Of a stretch of DNA of 27,467 nt, positions 7,977-16,562 are shown piece after piece. How positions within the stretch are numbered: the first letter of the stretch is position 1; every line of letters starts with the position of its first letter. The notes under the pieces are model-generated. The model had not been told where the DNA came from. It did not search any database and saw nothing but the letters and a program-made list of their open reading frames with translations. Made by a program: the position numbers and the translations under genes. Source of the stretch: CADDYX01 sp045809945 (GTDB lineage: Bacteria > Verrucomicrobiota > Verrucomicrobiia > Chthoniobacterales > UBA10450); the NCBI GenBank assembly GCA_045809945.1, contig JBJMWW010000193.1, forward strand, positions 1-27,467. The letters are read 5' to 3'.

Positions 7977-8078
7977 GTCATCCTGAGCGAAGCGAAGGGC
8001 CTCTCAAGCCTACTCTCGAGCCTACGAGCGGAGTGAACGCTTGCGAGGTCCCTCGCCGTCTGCGCGGCTCGGGATGAC
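7977..8078. repeat. Dispersed inverted-repeat element, copy 1
   Basis: The left arm starts GTCATCCTGAGCGAAGCGAA at 7977 and continues GGGCCTC. The right arm, read on the opposite strand from 8078, starts GTCATCCCGAGCCGCGCAG and continues to GAGGGACCTCGCAAGC. Arms of about 33-40 bp face each other across a short centre. The same arm sequence recurs near 9.25 kb and 13.1 kb. This is a REP/MITE-like intergenic element and fills most of the 171-bp gap between two minus-strand genes. Confidence 0.75.
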
Positions 8079-8081
8079 AAA

Positions 8082-9218
8082 TCAGATCTCCAGCCGCTTC
8101 TCGAACTTCGAGAGAATGCGCACGCCCTTCTCTGTTAGTACCACGACATCTTCGATCCGAACGCCGCCGAGGCCCGGATAATACAACCCCGGTTCGACCG
8201 TGAGCGACTGCCCTTTCTTGAAAATGGTTTTCTGAAACCGCGGGAACTCGTGAATCTCCAATCCAAGGCCATGACCGGTGCCGTGGAAAAAGCCGACGTG
8301 TTTGCCGTTCCGGATTTCTGTCGGGAAACCACGATCGGCAAACAGCTTCTGGATTTCCTTGTGCAGCATCAGGCCGTCGACGCCGGGTTTCATTTTCTTC
8401 AACGCGAGCGCCTGGCCGTCACGCACCGTTTCCCACAATTTCCGCTGCGCATCGCTGGCGCGACCGCGCACCACGGTCCGCGTGATGTCACCGTAGAATC
8501 CGGTCGTCGCGTCGCGCGGAAAGACATCGAGAATGATGAGCTCGTTGGCGCGCAGCGGACCTGAGCCCCGCTCGTGCGGATCGCACGCCTGATCGCCACC
8601 GGCGACGATCGTGTTCGCGGGAAGTCCGCCGGCGCGCAAAATCGCCGAATCAATTTCTGCGCGCAGGATTTCTGAGGTTAGCGTTTTGCCGTTCCACTCG
8701 AGTTTCCTGCCGCGGCCCGGCTTCGATCTGCGCAGCACTTCCATCGCGCGGGCCAGACCTGCTTCTGTAATGCGCAACGCGCGGCTGAGATTCCGGATAT
8801 CGTCGTCTGTTTTCGCTTCGCGCTCGGCAAAAAAGAGCGGTGCATCCGTTGCGCGCACTTTGATTTTGTTCCTGGCCAGCTCCTGCGCGAGCCCGAGCGG
8901 AAAATTCGCCGGCACTTCCGCCGATTTCACGCCGCGCTTCTTTAAGAAATGCGCGACAACTTTCTCAAACGCCGGCGTCTTCCTGCTTGTTCCTTGCACC
9001 TCACGCTCGAAGGCGCTGAACGGCGCGATCTCGTCCACCTGCGCCTCGCGTTTACCGCGATCGATCTCGAGATCCGTCAGCACGATCGTGCGCCTGCCAT
9101 TTCGCTCGAGGAAAATGAACGGGTCACCGGCCATAAAGCGCGTCGCGTAACGCAAATCTGCATCATGCTCGCTCGCCGCGACGATCAACCGCGTCGTTCC
9201 GTTGCTCTTCTTGCTCAC
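8082..9218 (-). CDS. M24-family aminopeptidase (Xaa-Pro peptidase-like)
   Basis: This is a cytoplasmic metallopeptidase of the creatinase/aminopeptidase P fold, likely removing N-terminal residues next to proline. It has 378 residues. An N-terminal creatinase-like domain (about 8-135) precedes the pita-bread catalytic domain. The five metal ligands can be read: D231 (ILDVFP), D244 (YGDITRT), H316 (GTGHGLG), E342 (VEPGLYY) and E356 (RIEDVVV). H323 in EIHEFP matches the conserved substrate-site histidine. The start is a GTG at 9218. No signal peptide is visible. The gene is flanked on both sides by intergenic repeat sequence (7977-8078 and 9249-9281), so it is probably a single-gene unit. Exact specificity (Xaa-Pro dipeptidase versus aminopeptidase P) cannot be decided from the sequence. 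Confidence 0.93.
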   Translation of the reverse strand: MSKKSNGTTRLIVAASEHDADLRYATRFMAGDPFIFLERNGRRTIVLTDLEIDRGKREAQVDEIAPFSAFEREVQGTSRKTPAFEKVVAHFLKKRGVKSAEVPANFPLGLAQELARNKIKVRATDAPLFFAEREAKTDDDIRNLSRALRITEAGLARAMEVLRRSKPGRGRKLEWNGKTLTSEILRAEIDSAILRAGGLPANTIVAGGDQACDPHERGSGPLRANELIILDVFPRDATTGFYGDITRTVVRGRASDAQRKLWETVRDGQALALKKMKPGVDGLMLHKEIQKLFADRGFPTEIRNGKHVGFFHGTGHGLGLEIHEFPRFQKTIFKKGQSLTVEPGLYYPGLGGVRIEDVVVLTEKGVRILSKFEKRLEI

Positions 9219-9248
9219 GCGCTACTGCTAACCGTGAACGCACCCTCT

Positions 9249-9281
9249 GTCATCCTGAGCAAAGCGAAGGACCTCCCAAGC
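9249..9281. repeat. Dispersed repeat arm, copy 2 (single arm)
   Basis: GTCATCCTGAGCAAAGCGAA followed by GGACCTCCCAAGC matches the left arm of the 7977-8078 element with few differences. I could not find a facing right arm within the 145-bp gap, so this looks like a half or decayed copy. The rest of the gap to 9363 shows only GC-rich short palindromes. Confidence 0.65.
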
Positions 9282-9363
9282 ATGTGAGTGGGCGGCGTGA
9301 TCGGATACAGCACCCGCATGTAAAGCCTGTGGGCTCTCCGCCACCGCGGCGACTACCGGCAAA

Positions 9364-12300
9364 TTAACTTCGCCGAACTTCGAGCTGCCGCTTGAGAATC
9401 CAGTTCAACAGCACCAGCAACACGAGCGTGGAACCGACCAGCACGAGAGTATCGAAGGCGAAGACATTGAAGGTGACGCCGAGATAAACCTTCTCGCGTC
9501 CGAAAAAGATGTTCGGTTTTCCGCCGCGGCGATAATCGTTCTGCTCCATCTCGGCGTTCGAAATCAGGTCCGAGACTTTCTGGTTGATGTAGAGCTGCTC
9601 GGCCGTGACCGGCCCGTTCGCGTCCTTAAATATCGCGCGATTAAACGGCTGCTTGCGACTGAGGACCTTGTCGATCTCACTGAGATAACGATCAACATCG
9701 ACGGAGGTTTTGGCTTCGAGGCCGGACAACACCGCGAGCGTTTCCTTCAAATCTTCGAGACGCTTCGCCGCGTCCGGCGTTTGCTCCTTTTTAGCAACCA
9801 GTGAATCGATCTCGCGCTGCGCTCGATCCTGACGCCACGTCAGCGGATTCAATTTTCCCTGCGCAATCACCAGTTCCTCATACGACCAGCGCATCGCGAC
9901 GAACTGACAGACGAACGGCACCTTTAATTTGCTGTCCATCTTCTTGCCTTCCTCATCAGTCGGGTGCTCCGAAAACCAGCGCGTCAACGTGTGGAGAAAC
10001 GCGAAGTTGCGATTCATGTCCTCGTACTTAATCAGCGCGCCGCCCATGATGATCTGCGGGATGAGGACGAGCGGCACGATGTTCGACGCCGTCTTCGGAT
10101 CAGCGACCAGCGACGACACGACGAGACCCAGCCCCACGCCGCCCATCGCGGTCATGAAGACAATGCCGAGATCGATCCAGAACATCCCGCGGATCTCGAG
10201 GATGTAGTTGCCGATCAGGACAAAGAGAATGCACTGACCCAGCGCGAATACGCCGAGCGAAACAAATTTCGCGAAGACGTAGTAGGGCAGACGCACGTTC
10301 AGATTGCGCTCGCGCTGCAGGACGGCGCGGTCCCGAATGATGTCGTCGGCGCTGTTCGTCAGGCCGAGGAACATCGCGACGATCAGCGAAAGAAAAAGAT
10401 AGGTCGGGATATGATAGGCGGACGCGAAATCGTAATGCCCGCTGTCGGAATAACGGAGCAGACTCGCGATCAGGAGCGCGAGCACCGGCGCCACGCCCAT
10501 CGTAATCATGAGATTGCCGCGATTGCGCATCTTGCTCACGAACGAGCGCTTCAGAAGCGTGCGCAGCTGGGTCCATTCATCGCGCCAGCGGATCAGCCGG
10601 CGTTTCTTTTTTCCGGCCGCGGCAGCGGGTAACGGCTTCGCCGCCTCGCGTCGCAACGAGACCTGCTTCACATCCTGGATGAGCCGGAACGCCTCGTATT
10701 TATCGCGCCAAAACTCCGGTGAGTAGCGTCGCGCCGGCACCAGCTGACTCTTCATGTTCTCCTCGTAAATCACGTCGCCGCTGATATCGCGCAGCGGTGT
10801 TTCGAGAACGTCGAAAATGAATTCCGGCCGCGTCGTTCCACAGGCCGGACAGCCGCCTAGCTCGGCACCGAATTGATGCTGATGCTCCGCCTCGGCGAAG
10901 TAGCGCAGCATGTCGTTGGGCGTTCCGAAGAAGACGAGCTTGCCGCCGCGATCGAGCAGGATCGCCTTGTGAAACATCTGGAAAAGTTTCGAGCTCGGCT
11001 GATGGATCGTGACAATGATGATCTTGTTGTGGGCGAGGCCGCGGATGATCTCGATCACGTGCTCGGAATCTTTTGAGCTCAGTCCGCTGGTCGGCTCGTC
11101 GAAGAGATAAACATCGGCGCTCCCGATCATATCGAGGCCGATGTTGAGCCGTTTACGCTCACCTCCGCTCAGCGTTTTCTTCACTGCGCTGCCCACGACT
11201 GCGTCGCGCCGTTCACTCAATCCGAGCTCGATCAATTTGTTGTCGAGCCGCCGGCTCAGATCGCGCCCTGATAAATGCGGCGCGCGTATCGCGGCGGCGA
11301 ACTCAAGGTTCTCACCGATTGTGAGGTGCTCGTCGAACGCGTCTTCCTGCGGCACATAGCTGAGGTAGCCCTTGAGTTCGTCGAGATGCTCGTAAAGCGA
11401 GCGGTCGTTCAGGACAATTTCGCCGTTCGACGGTTGCAGCTGGCCGCCGATCACTTTGAGCAACGTGCTCTTGCCCGAACCGCTCGCGCCCATCACGCAA
11501 ACGAGCTCGCCGCGATTAACGGTGAAGGAGACGTTCTCGAGACCGACTTCGCCACCGGTGAAGCGATGCGTCACATCGGCCACTTCGAGTGAGCGAATGA
11601 TGTTTCGCTCTTCCTCGATGATGCGCTCGGAAAAATTGCAGCGCAGAAATTGGCCGACATCGATTCGGATCGTGTCTCCATCGGCGAGCGGGGCAGTGCC
11701 GCGGACCGGGGTATCACCGACCAGGATCGATCGATCGGCGTCGATTACTTCCAGCGTGCCGACGCGGCGATCGTAATCGCAGTTGATCTTGAGGAGAACG
11801 TCGCCGCTGGTGCCGGGAGAAAGCAGAATGTCGTCTTCCTCGAGCAGGCTCGGATTGTTCGAAACCAGATACTCGGACTTGTTCGCCTTGAGTTGAAATC
11901 GGCCGCCCATCGCGCGGGCGCGGCGTCGCAGATCGATGAAGTCGAGCTCGCTGTCGTTGTGGAAAATAATCTTCTCGTCGAGCGCGGCCTCGACTGCTGT
12001 GCCGGCTTTTAACTTCGTGCCGTTCAGAATCGCATCGACGTCGCGCAGAGCGCGGACGCGCACTTTCAAGCCGAACGTGATCTCAAGCGACGTTTCGCGC
12101 GTACGCGCGCGCTCCAGCTGCACTTCGTCGCTGTCCTTGTGCACGCGGACGTATATCTGCGGGAGCGAGACGTTCTTCTTCGCGTTGAAATAGGCGGCGA
12201 GCTCCTGATAGGTCAGAAACTGATCGCCGACGAGAATCCGCTGGCCGGGATAAATCCGGCAGAAACTTCCGCGCGGCAGCGGGCGGCCACGGACCGAGAC

Positions 12301-12978
12301 ATTCTGCGAGCTGTAGTTCTTGAGCAGAATGAGATCGTGATAGCGAAACGCGAGCAGGCGCTCATCGCCGCTCATGCTCTTCAGCAATACGTCCGACTTG
12401 CGATCAGCACCGAAGGAGACGGACTCCAGCGGCGATGCCCCGCGCTGGTAAATCGACGGATCGGATTCTTCGCTGGCGTTGAGCTGGTAAACAATATCGA
12501 TCGCCTGTGCCGCCATCCCAAGTTGCGACATGAAGGAGTAGAACTGCACGACCTGCTCCTGCTTGAGCCCGGCCTGCGAAATCAGGTCGTAGAGCTGAAC
12601 TCCGAGCATGATCTTGCGGTCGGGGCTGAGCTGCACGGCGAGCTTCTGCGCCATCGCGCCGAGGTCCTGCTGTTCGTAAAGTGCCTGGCGGAAAAGTTGG
12701 CGCAGCTCGGAGTAAACCGCTTCGGGGTAATCGTAGCGGAGAAAACCGAGCGACGAGTCGATTTCTTCCTCGAGCAAAACGCCGTCCGCTTTCGAGAAAC
12801 TCGCCAGCACCTGGATGAGGAGCGGCAGGAGGTTTGGACTTTCCGCAACGCTGCGCGGTTTGCGCATCGCGCGCCGCATCCACATGCGGCCACGACGCTG
12901 CATGCGGTAGGCAAAAGGCGTGACCTTCTGCACCGCGCGATCGAATTTATCCGCGAAGGTGTTGACTAGCGGGGGCAT
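9364..12978 (-). CDS. ABCG-type ABC transporter (ATPase-permease half transporter) with TerB-like and FHA-like N-terminal regions
   Basis: The 1204-residue product has several parts. Residues about 50-158 form a helical TerB-like domain (ASFSKADGVLLEEEIDSS). Residues about 180-260 and 385-460 look like FHA-type beta-sandwiches (VSVRGRPLPRGSFCRIYPGQ; PVRGTAPLADGDTIRIDVGQ). An ABCG-order ATPase follows: Walker A GASGSGKST at 497-505, signature LSGGERKRLN near 602, Walker B VYLFDEPTSGL near 623 and switch His in IHQPSS. A CPACG motif near 707 precedes the ABC2 membrane domain with five spans. A soluble insert of about 170 residues, partly coiled-coil (REIDSLVAKKEQ), separates these from a last C-terminal span. 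ATPase-before-membrane order and an EPTSGLSS motif are typical of ABCG/White proteins. The substrate is unknown. FHA-like domains may link activity to Ser/Thr phosphorylation. It appears monocistronic. Confidence 0.9.
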   Translation of the reverse strand: MPPLVNTFADKFDRAVQKVTPFAYRMQRRGRMWMRRAMRKPRSVAESPNLLPLLIQVLASFSKADGVLLEEEIDSSLGFLRYDYPEAVYSELRQLFRQALYEQQDLGAMAQKLAVQLSPDRKIMLGVQLYDLISQAGLKQEQVVQFYSFMSQLGMAAQAIDIVYQLNASEESDPSIYQRGASPLESVSFGADRKSDVLLKSMSGDERLLAFRYHDLILLKNYSSQNVSVRGRPLPRGSFCRIYPGQRILVGDQFLTYQELAAYFNAKKNVSLPQIYVRVHKDSDEVQLERARTRETSLEITFGLKVRVRALRDVDAILNGTKLKAGTAVEAALDEKIIFHNDSELDFIDLRRRARAMGGRFQLKANKSEYLVSNNPSLLEEDDILLSPGTSGDVLLKINCDYDRRVGTLEVIDADRSILVGDTPVRGTAPLADGDTIRIDVGQFLRCNFSERIIEEERNIIRSLEVADVTHRFTGGEVGLENVSFTVNRGELVCVMGASGSGKSTLLKVIGGQLQPSNGEIVLNDRSLYEHLDELKGYLSYVPQEDAFDEHLTIGENLEFAAAIRAPHLSGRDLSRRLDNKLIELGLSERRDAVVGSAVKKTLSGGERKRLNIGLDMIGSADVYLFDEPTSGLSSKDSEHVIEIIRGLAHNKIIIVTIHQPSSKLFQMFHKAILLDRGGKLVFFGTPNDMLRYFAEAEHQHQFGAELGGCPACGTTRPEFIFDVLETPLRDISGDVIYEENMKSQLVPARRYSPEFWRDKYEAFRLIQDVKQVSLRREAAKPLPAAAAGKKKRRLIRWRDEWTQLRTLLKRSFVSKMRNRGNLMITMGVAPVLALLIASLLRYSDSGHYDFASAYHIPTYLFLSLIVAMFLGLTNSADDIIRDRAVLQRERNLNVRLPYYVFAKFVSLGVFALGQCILFVLIGNYILEIRGMFWIDLGIVFMTAMGGVGLGLVVSSLVADPKTASNIVPLVLIPQIIMGGALIKYEDMNRNFAFLHTLTRWFSEHPTDEEGKKMDSKLKVPFVCQFVAMRWSYEELVIAQGKLNPLTWRQDRAQREIDSLVAKKEQTPDAAKRLEDLKETLAVLSGLEAKTSVDVDRYLSEIDKVLSRKQPFNRAIFKDANGPVTAEQLYINQKVSDLISNAEMEQNDYRRGGKPNIFFGREKVYLGVTFNVFAFDTLVLVGSTLVLLVLLNWILKRQLEVRRS

Positions 12979-13050
12979 TGAAACGGCGTCGGCAAGTTAC
13001 GTCTTGAGCACTTCCCGCGCAATCGGCCGCCACGTTGCGCGCGATTCGCG

Positions 13051-13192
13051 GTCGTCTCGAACGAATGTGAGGGACCTCGCATTTGGTAAGGTCCCGCTAG
13101 CGCGAAATAGGCCGCGTGAACCGCAGTGATCGCAAAGAGCGTGCGGAAGCTGCCTCGCCAACTGCGAGGTCCCTCACGACGTTCGGGATGAC
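13051..13192. repeat. Dispersed inverted-repeat element, copy 3
   Basis: The gap 12979-13278 (300 bp, between the divergently transcribed ABC gene and ftsH) holds facing arms. GTGAGGGACCTCGCA at 13067-13081 is the exact reverse complement of 13163-13177. Similarity extends outward to about 35 bp per arm (left 13051-13086; right 13158-13192, ending TTCGGGATGAC). The arms are related to those of the 7977-8078 element. Outside the element I see no gene. The last 85 bp before ftsH must contain its promoter, but no clear -35/-10 pair stands out. Confidence 0.75.
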
Positions 13193-13278
13193 CGCGCTAT
13201 GTCAGCGGTCCGCCTCCTGCTCATTGCATTGCAGGTTGAGCATGTTAGCCTTTCGCGCTGTCAAAAGCAGCCAATCGT

Positions 13279-15315
13279 ATGGCCAGCGACCGTAATTCGC
13301 GCAGAGAGAACAAAGGGGGCGGGAACGAGCCGAGCTTTAACTGGCGTGGCGTCGTGCTCATCGCCATCGCATTTGCCCTGATCGGTCTCGCTGTCCTCTT
13401 CCGCGGCGGCAGCTACGCCAACGTCGAAGATGTTCCTTATAATCGCTTCCTCGAGCTGCTCGAGAACAAGCAGATCGCGACCGACAAAAACTATCCGCTG
13501 CAGTTGGTCGTCGAGGAAGGTCGGCCGACGCAGACATTGCGCGGCTATTATTTGAAACAAGCGGTCGGCGGCGCGCCTGCTCAACCCGTGCCGTTCCGCA
13601 CCACGATTTACCTGAATTTCACGAATAACCTTCAGGACAAGCTCGCCTCGGCCGGAATTCAGCCCGCGATTCGCACCGAGTCCAACGTGCTCGCACAAAC
13701 CGTCGTCGGTTTTCTCCCGATCGCGGTCTTCCTCGTCATTCTCTATTTATTGTTCCGCCAACAGATCCGCATGGCCGGCAAAGGCGCGCTCAACTTCGGC
13801 AAATCGAAGGCGCGGATGCTCGCTCGGGATAAGAACAAGATCACATTCAAGGACGTCGCCGGTGTTGAAGAAGCGAAGGACGAAGTGCAGGAGCTTGTGG
13901 AGTTTCTGCGGGACCCGAAAAAGTTTCAAAAGCTCGGCGGTCGAATCCCAAAAGGTGTGCTGCTCGTCGGGCCTCCGGGAACGGGTAAGACATTGTTAGC
14001 CCGCGCCATCGCCGGCGAAGCGGACGTGCCGTTCTTCTCCATCAGCGGCTCCGATTTCGTCGAAATGTTTGTCGGCGTCGGTGCCAGTCGCGTGCGCGAC
14101 ATGTTCGAACAAGGAAAGAAGAGCGCGCCCTGCATCATCTTCATCGACGAAATCGATGCGGTCGGTCGTCATCGTGGCCACGGCGTCGGCGGCGGACATG
14201 ATGAACGCGAGCAGACGCTCAATGCGTTGCTCGTCGAGATGGACGGCTTCGATACGCAGGAAGGCGTGATCATTATCGCCGCGACCAACCGGCCGGACGT
14301 TCTTGATCCGGCCCTGCTCCGCCCCGGTCGTTTCGATCGTCAGATCACAGTGAATTTGCCGGACGTGAAGGGCCGCGAGGAAATCCTCCGTGTTCATTCC
14401 AAGAAGGTGAAGCTCGCCGAAGGCGTCGATATGGCGGTGGTCGCACGTGGTACGCCCGGTTATTCCGGTGCCGAACTGGCCAACGTGATCAACGAAGCGG
14501 CGCTGCTCGCGGCGCGGCGCGGTTTGAAAGGCATTACGCTCGCTGAGCTGGAGGAAGCTCGCGACAAGGTGCGGTGGGGTAAAGAGCGCCGCTCACTCGC
14601 GCTGAGCGAAAAGGAGAAGACGAACACCGCTTATCACGAAGCCGGTCACGCGCTCTTGCTCGAGCTACTTGAGCACACGGAGCCGTTGCACAAAGTCACG
14701 ATCATTCCGCGCGGCCCGTCGCTCGGCAGCACGATGTGGCTGCCCGAAGAAGATAAGTACACCAACCGCAAGAACGAATTGGTAGACGGCCTGGTCGTGA
14801 GCATGGGCGGTCGCGTCGCGGAAGAAATTGTGTTTGGCGACGTGACGAATGGCGCACGCGGCGACATCAAGATGGCGACGCAAATGGCGCGCCGAATGGT
14901 TTGCGAATGGGGCATGAGCGAGCGCATGGGAATGGTCGAGTACGGCGAACACGAGGATTATGTTTTCCTCGGCCGTGACATCTCGCGTTCCCGCGATTAC
15001 AGCGAAGCGACGGCCGAAGAAATCGATCGCGAAGTCCGCAAGTTGATCGATGACGCTTACGGCCGCGCGAAAGACCTGCTCTCGCAGCACCGCGAAAAAC
15101 TGGAAGCGATCGCGAAAGCTTTGCTGGAATTCGAAACGCTGGATGGCGCACAAATTCGCGACATCCTCGAGCACGGACGGATGCTGAATCCGCCACCGGG
15201 TCCGTCCAGTCCGACGAAGCAGGAAATGCCGCCGGAGAAACCGCCAAAGCAGGTTGTGGTCGCGCCCGATGTGACACCGCCGCTTCCGGGTGCGCTCGGC
15301 GGAGCGCCGGCTTAA
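13279..15315 (+). CDS. ftsH: ATP-dependent zinc metalloprotease FtsH
   Basis: FtsH is a membrane-anchored AAA+ protease that degrades misassembled membrane proteins and some cytosolic regulators. The 678-residue product has the full architecture. A basic N-terminus is followed by a first membrane helix (about 24-41, VVLIAIAFALIGLAVLF), a periplasmic domain and a second helix (about 145-162, VVGFLPIAVFLVILYLLF). The AAA+ module has Walker A GPPGTGKT at 231-238, Walker B IIFIDEIDAVG, the FVGVGA pore loop and the second region of homology NRPDVLDPALLRPGRFDRQ. The protease domain has HEAGH at 453-457 and the third zinc ligand D529 in GDIKMAT. A proline-rich C-terminal tail follows residue 635. 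The ATG at 13279 is the natural start. FtsH could process the envelope-stress components encoded upstream in this window, but nothing here shows it. Confidence 0.97.
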   Translation: MASDRNSRRENKGGGNEPSFNWRGVVLIAIAFALIGLAVLFRGGSYANVEDVPYNRFLELLENKQIATDKNYPLQLVVEEGRPTQTLRGYYLKQAVGGAPAQPVPFRTTIYLNFTNNLQDKLASAGIQPAIRTESNVLAQTVVGFLPIAVFLVILYLLFRQQIRMAGKGALNFGKSKARMLARDKNKITFKDVAGVEEAKDEVQELVEFLRDPKKFQKLGGRIPKGVLLVGPPGTGKTLLARAIAGEADVPFFSISGSDFVEMFVGVGASRVRDMFEQGKKSAPCIIFIDEIDAVGRHRGHGVGGGHDEREQTLNALLVEMDGFDTQEGVIIIAATNRPDVLDPALLRPGRFDRQITVNLPDVKGREEILRVHSKKVKLAEGVDMAVVARGTPGYSGAELANVINEAALLAARRGLKGITLAELEEARDKVRWGKERRSLALSEKEKTNTAYHEAGHALLLELLEHTEPLHKVTIIPRGPSLGSTMWLPEEDKYTNRKNELVDGLVVSMGGRVAEEIVFGDVTNGARGDIKMATQMARRMVCEWGMSERMGMVEYGEHEDYVFLGRDISRSRDYSEATAEEIDREVRKLIDDAYGRAKDLLSQHREKLEAIAKALLEFETLDGAQIRDILEHGRMLNPPPGPSSPTKQEMPPEKPPKQVVVAPDVTPPLPGALGGAPA

Positions 15316-15341
15316 GCCTTACAGGCGCAAAGTTTTCCGTT

Positions 15342-15360
15342 GACCGGCTGAGCGCCGGTC
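15342..15360 (+). terminator. Hairpin after ftsH (possible terminator)
   Basis: GACCGGC (15342-15348) and GCCGGTC (15354-15360) form a perfect 7-bp GC stem with a 5-nt loop, 27 nt after the ftsH stop. The downstream sequence is C-rich rather than T-rich, so intrinsic termination would be inefficient. It may only mark the 3' end. Confidence 0.35.
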
Positions 15361-15449
15361 CCCAGTCTCGCCCCTTCACTAATCGGCTCGCCCAGACAGG
15401 GTGCCGGGGTTTTCCGGACGAGCTTTCACATCAACAAGAAAGAACCGTC

Positions 15450-16181
15450 ATGAAAATCACTGTCCCAATCCTCGTCGCAATCGGCCTCGCGCCTTTGACC
15501 TTTGCGCAATCCCCTTCACCCGCCGCTACTGCTGCCGCGGCATCGTCAGCAAACGCGCGAACCGACGTCTACCATGTGCATTTCGCGAATGCCGCTCCCG
15601 GCAAAGCGCAGGAACTCGCTGAGGACCTCAAGAAGCAGGATCCACATGCGCCGAATCCCGGCCATTACATCGTCTTACGTCATGAAGATGGTGACTCCTG
15701 GGATTACTGCGTGATCGAGCATCTCGGTCCTAAAGCGACAGTCGAAGCTAACCGTCCGGCGCTTCCGCCGAACCAGATGGCTGCCTACGCCGCACACACC
15801 GACACTTTCTGCGCTGGTCCAGCGTGGGCTGACTTCGCCAAGCAACTCGGGATTGATGATGCGTCGAAAACGAACGGCGCAGCCTACGTCGTCTCGATTT
15901 ATCGGCCCGCTTCCGGTCAGCGCGAGGCGCTCGACAAATTCCTCAACGAGCCACCGGACAAAACGACCGATTCTTCAGCCGGCCGCCTTACGCTGACGCA
16001 TTTGGAAGGAGCGGCATGGACGTTCGTCTCAATCCAGCGCTGGAATTCGTGGAACGATTACGGCAAGGACAACGTCAATAGCATCGCGCAGATGGGCCGA
16101 AACCAGCAGGGCGGCTGGTTCAAATTGCGCAGCCTGATTTCGTTTCATACCGACACGCTCTGCGATCGGATCGCGCCGTAG
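15450..16181 (+). CDS. Exported protein of unknown function with two related halves
   Basis: I do not recognise a named family. The 243-residue product starts with a signal peptide (MKITVPILVAIGLAPLTFA, cut before Q20), then an Ala/Ser-rich linker to about residue 36. The mature part shows an internal duplication. Half 1 (about 39-121) has YHVHFA, RHEDGDSW at 77-84 and HTDTFC at 116-121. Half 2 (about 146-238) has YVVSIYR, THLEGAAW at 183-190 and HTDTLC at 233-238. Each half has the spacing strand, helix (GKAQELAEDL / GQREALDKFL), strand with His-x-Glu and Trp, then a terminal HTDTxC. This recalls ferredoxin-like dimeric alpha/beta barrel (NIPSNAP/ABM-type) proteins, though that link is a guess. 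The paired Cys residues could form a disulfide. A purine-rich AAGAAAGAA lies shortly before the ATG. It converges with the HPF gene. Confidence 0.8.
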   Translation: MKITVPILVAIGLAPLTFAQSPSPAATAAAASSANARTDVYHVHFANAAPGKAQELAEDLKKQDPHAPNPGHYIVLRHEDGDSWDYCVIEHLGPKATVEANRPALPPNQMAAYAAHTDTFCAGPAWADFAKQLGIDDASKTNGAAYVVSIYRPASGQREALDKFLNEPPDKTTDSSAGRLTLTHLEGAAWTFVSIQRWNSWNDYGKDNVNSIAQMGRNQQGGWFKLRSLISFHTDTLCDRIAP

Positions 16182-16198
16182 AGAACGAAGTGAGTTAG

Positions 16199-16228
16199 AG
16201 CAGCGGCGTGTTTATTCGCGCCGCTGCT
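16199..16228. terminator. 10-bp perfect hairpin between convergent genes
   Basis: AGCAGCGGCG (16199-16208) pairs perfectly with CGCCGCTGCT (16219-16228) around a 10-nt loop that contains the HPF stop codon (16212-16214). It sits between the ends of two converging genes, 18 nt past the stop of the exported protein. Neither strand shows a strong T-run, so it may be a bidirectional terminator or mRNA 3'-end stabiliser. Confidence 0.5.
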
Positions 16229-16544
16229 TCTCGACCAGGCGGCGCAGCTCGCGTTCCATCATCTTGAACGCGTCGTGCACCGCCCGTTGCAACGGCTGGT
16301 GCGATTCGTTCTGCGTCTCGCTGTCTTCCGCGACCAGTTCATGACCGGGCGCGACGGTTACGTCTATCCGAACCCGAAAAGGATTTCCTTTGCGGTGGTT
16401 ATGATTCGGCTGCTCAATCGCGACGTCGCAACGATTGATGTGGTCGCAAAATTTGTTCAGGCGCGCCGCTTTCTCGCGCACCAGGTTTTCGATGTCGTCG
16501 GTCTTCTCTAATCCGCGGTAAGTAATCTCCACCGGTAGTTGCAT
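16212..16544 (-). CDS. hpf: HPF/RaiA-family ribosome-associated factor (short form)
   Basis: The product resembles the sigma-54 modulation/S30EA (HPF, RaiA) family, which binds the 30S decoding region and silences ribosomes in stationary phase. It has 110 residues: a beta-alpha-beta-beta-beta-alpha domain starting MQLPVEITYRGLEK, with the helix DIENLVREKAARLNKFCDHI, then HNHRKGNPFRVRIDVTV and a basic C-terminal helix (FKMMERELRRLVEKQRRE). It lacks the C-terminal dimerisation domain of long HPF, so it should act like short HPF/YfiA. It lies 18 nt downstream of the host-attachment-family gene on the same strand, so the two are probably co-transcribed. Confidence 0.9.
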   Translation of the reverse strand: MQLPVEITYRGLEKTDDIENLVREKAARLNKFCDHINRCDVAIEQPNHNHRKGNPFRVRIDVTVAPGHELVAEDSETQNESHQPLQRAVHDAFKMMERELRRLVEKQRRE

Positions 16545-16562
16545 AAGACGAACTGTTGTTCC

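Noticed and set aside
12139..12969. 276-residue plus-strand frame opposite the ABC transporter N-terminus
   Set aside because: It is antisense to a coherent TerB/FHA-like coding frame; its His/Arg/Glu-rich translation is typical of antisense GC-rich DNA.
13193..13278. A clear sigma-70 promoter for ftsH
   Set aside because: TTGCAT/TTGCAG and TTGAGC hexamers occur, but no -10 with proper spacing could be supported.
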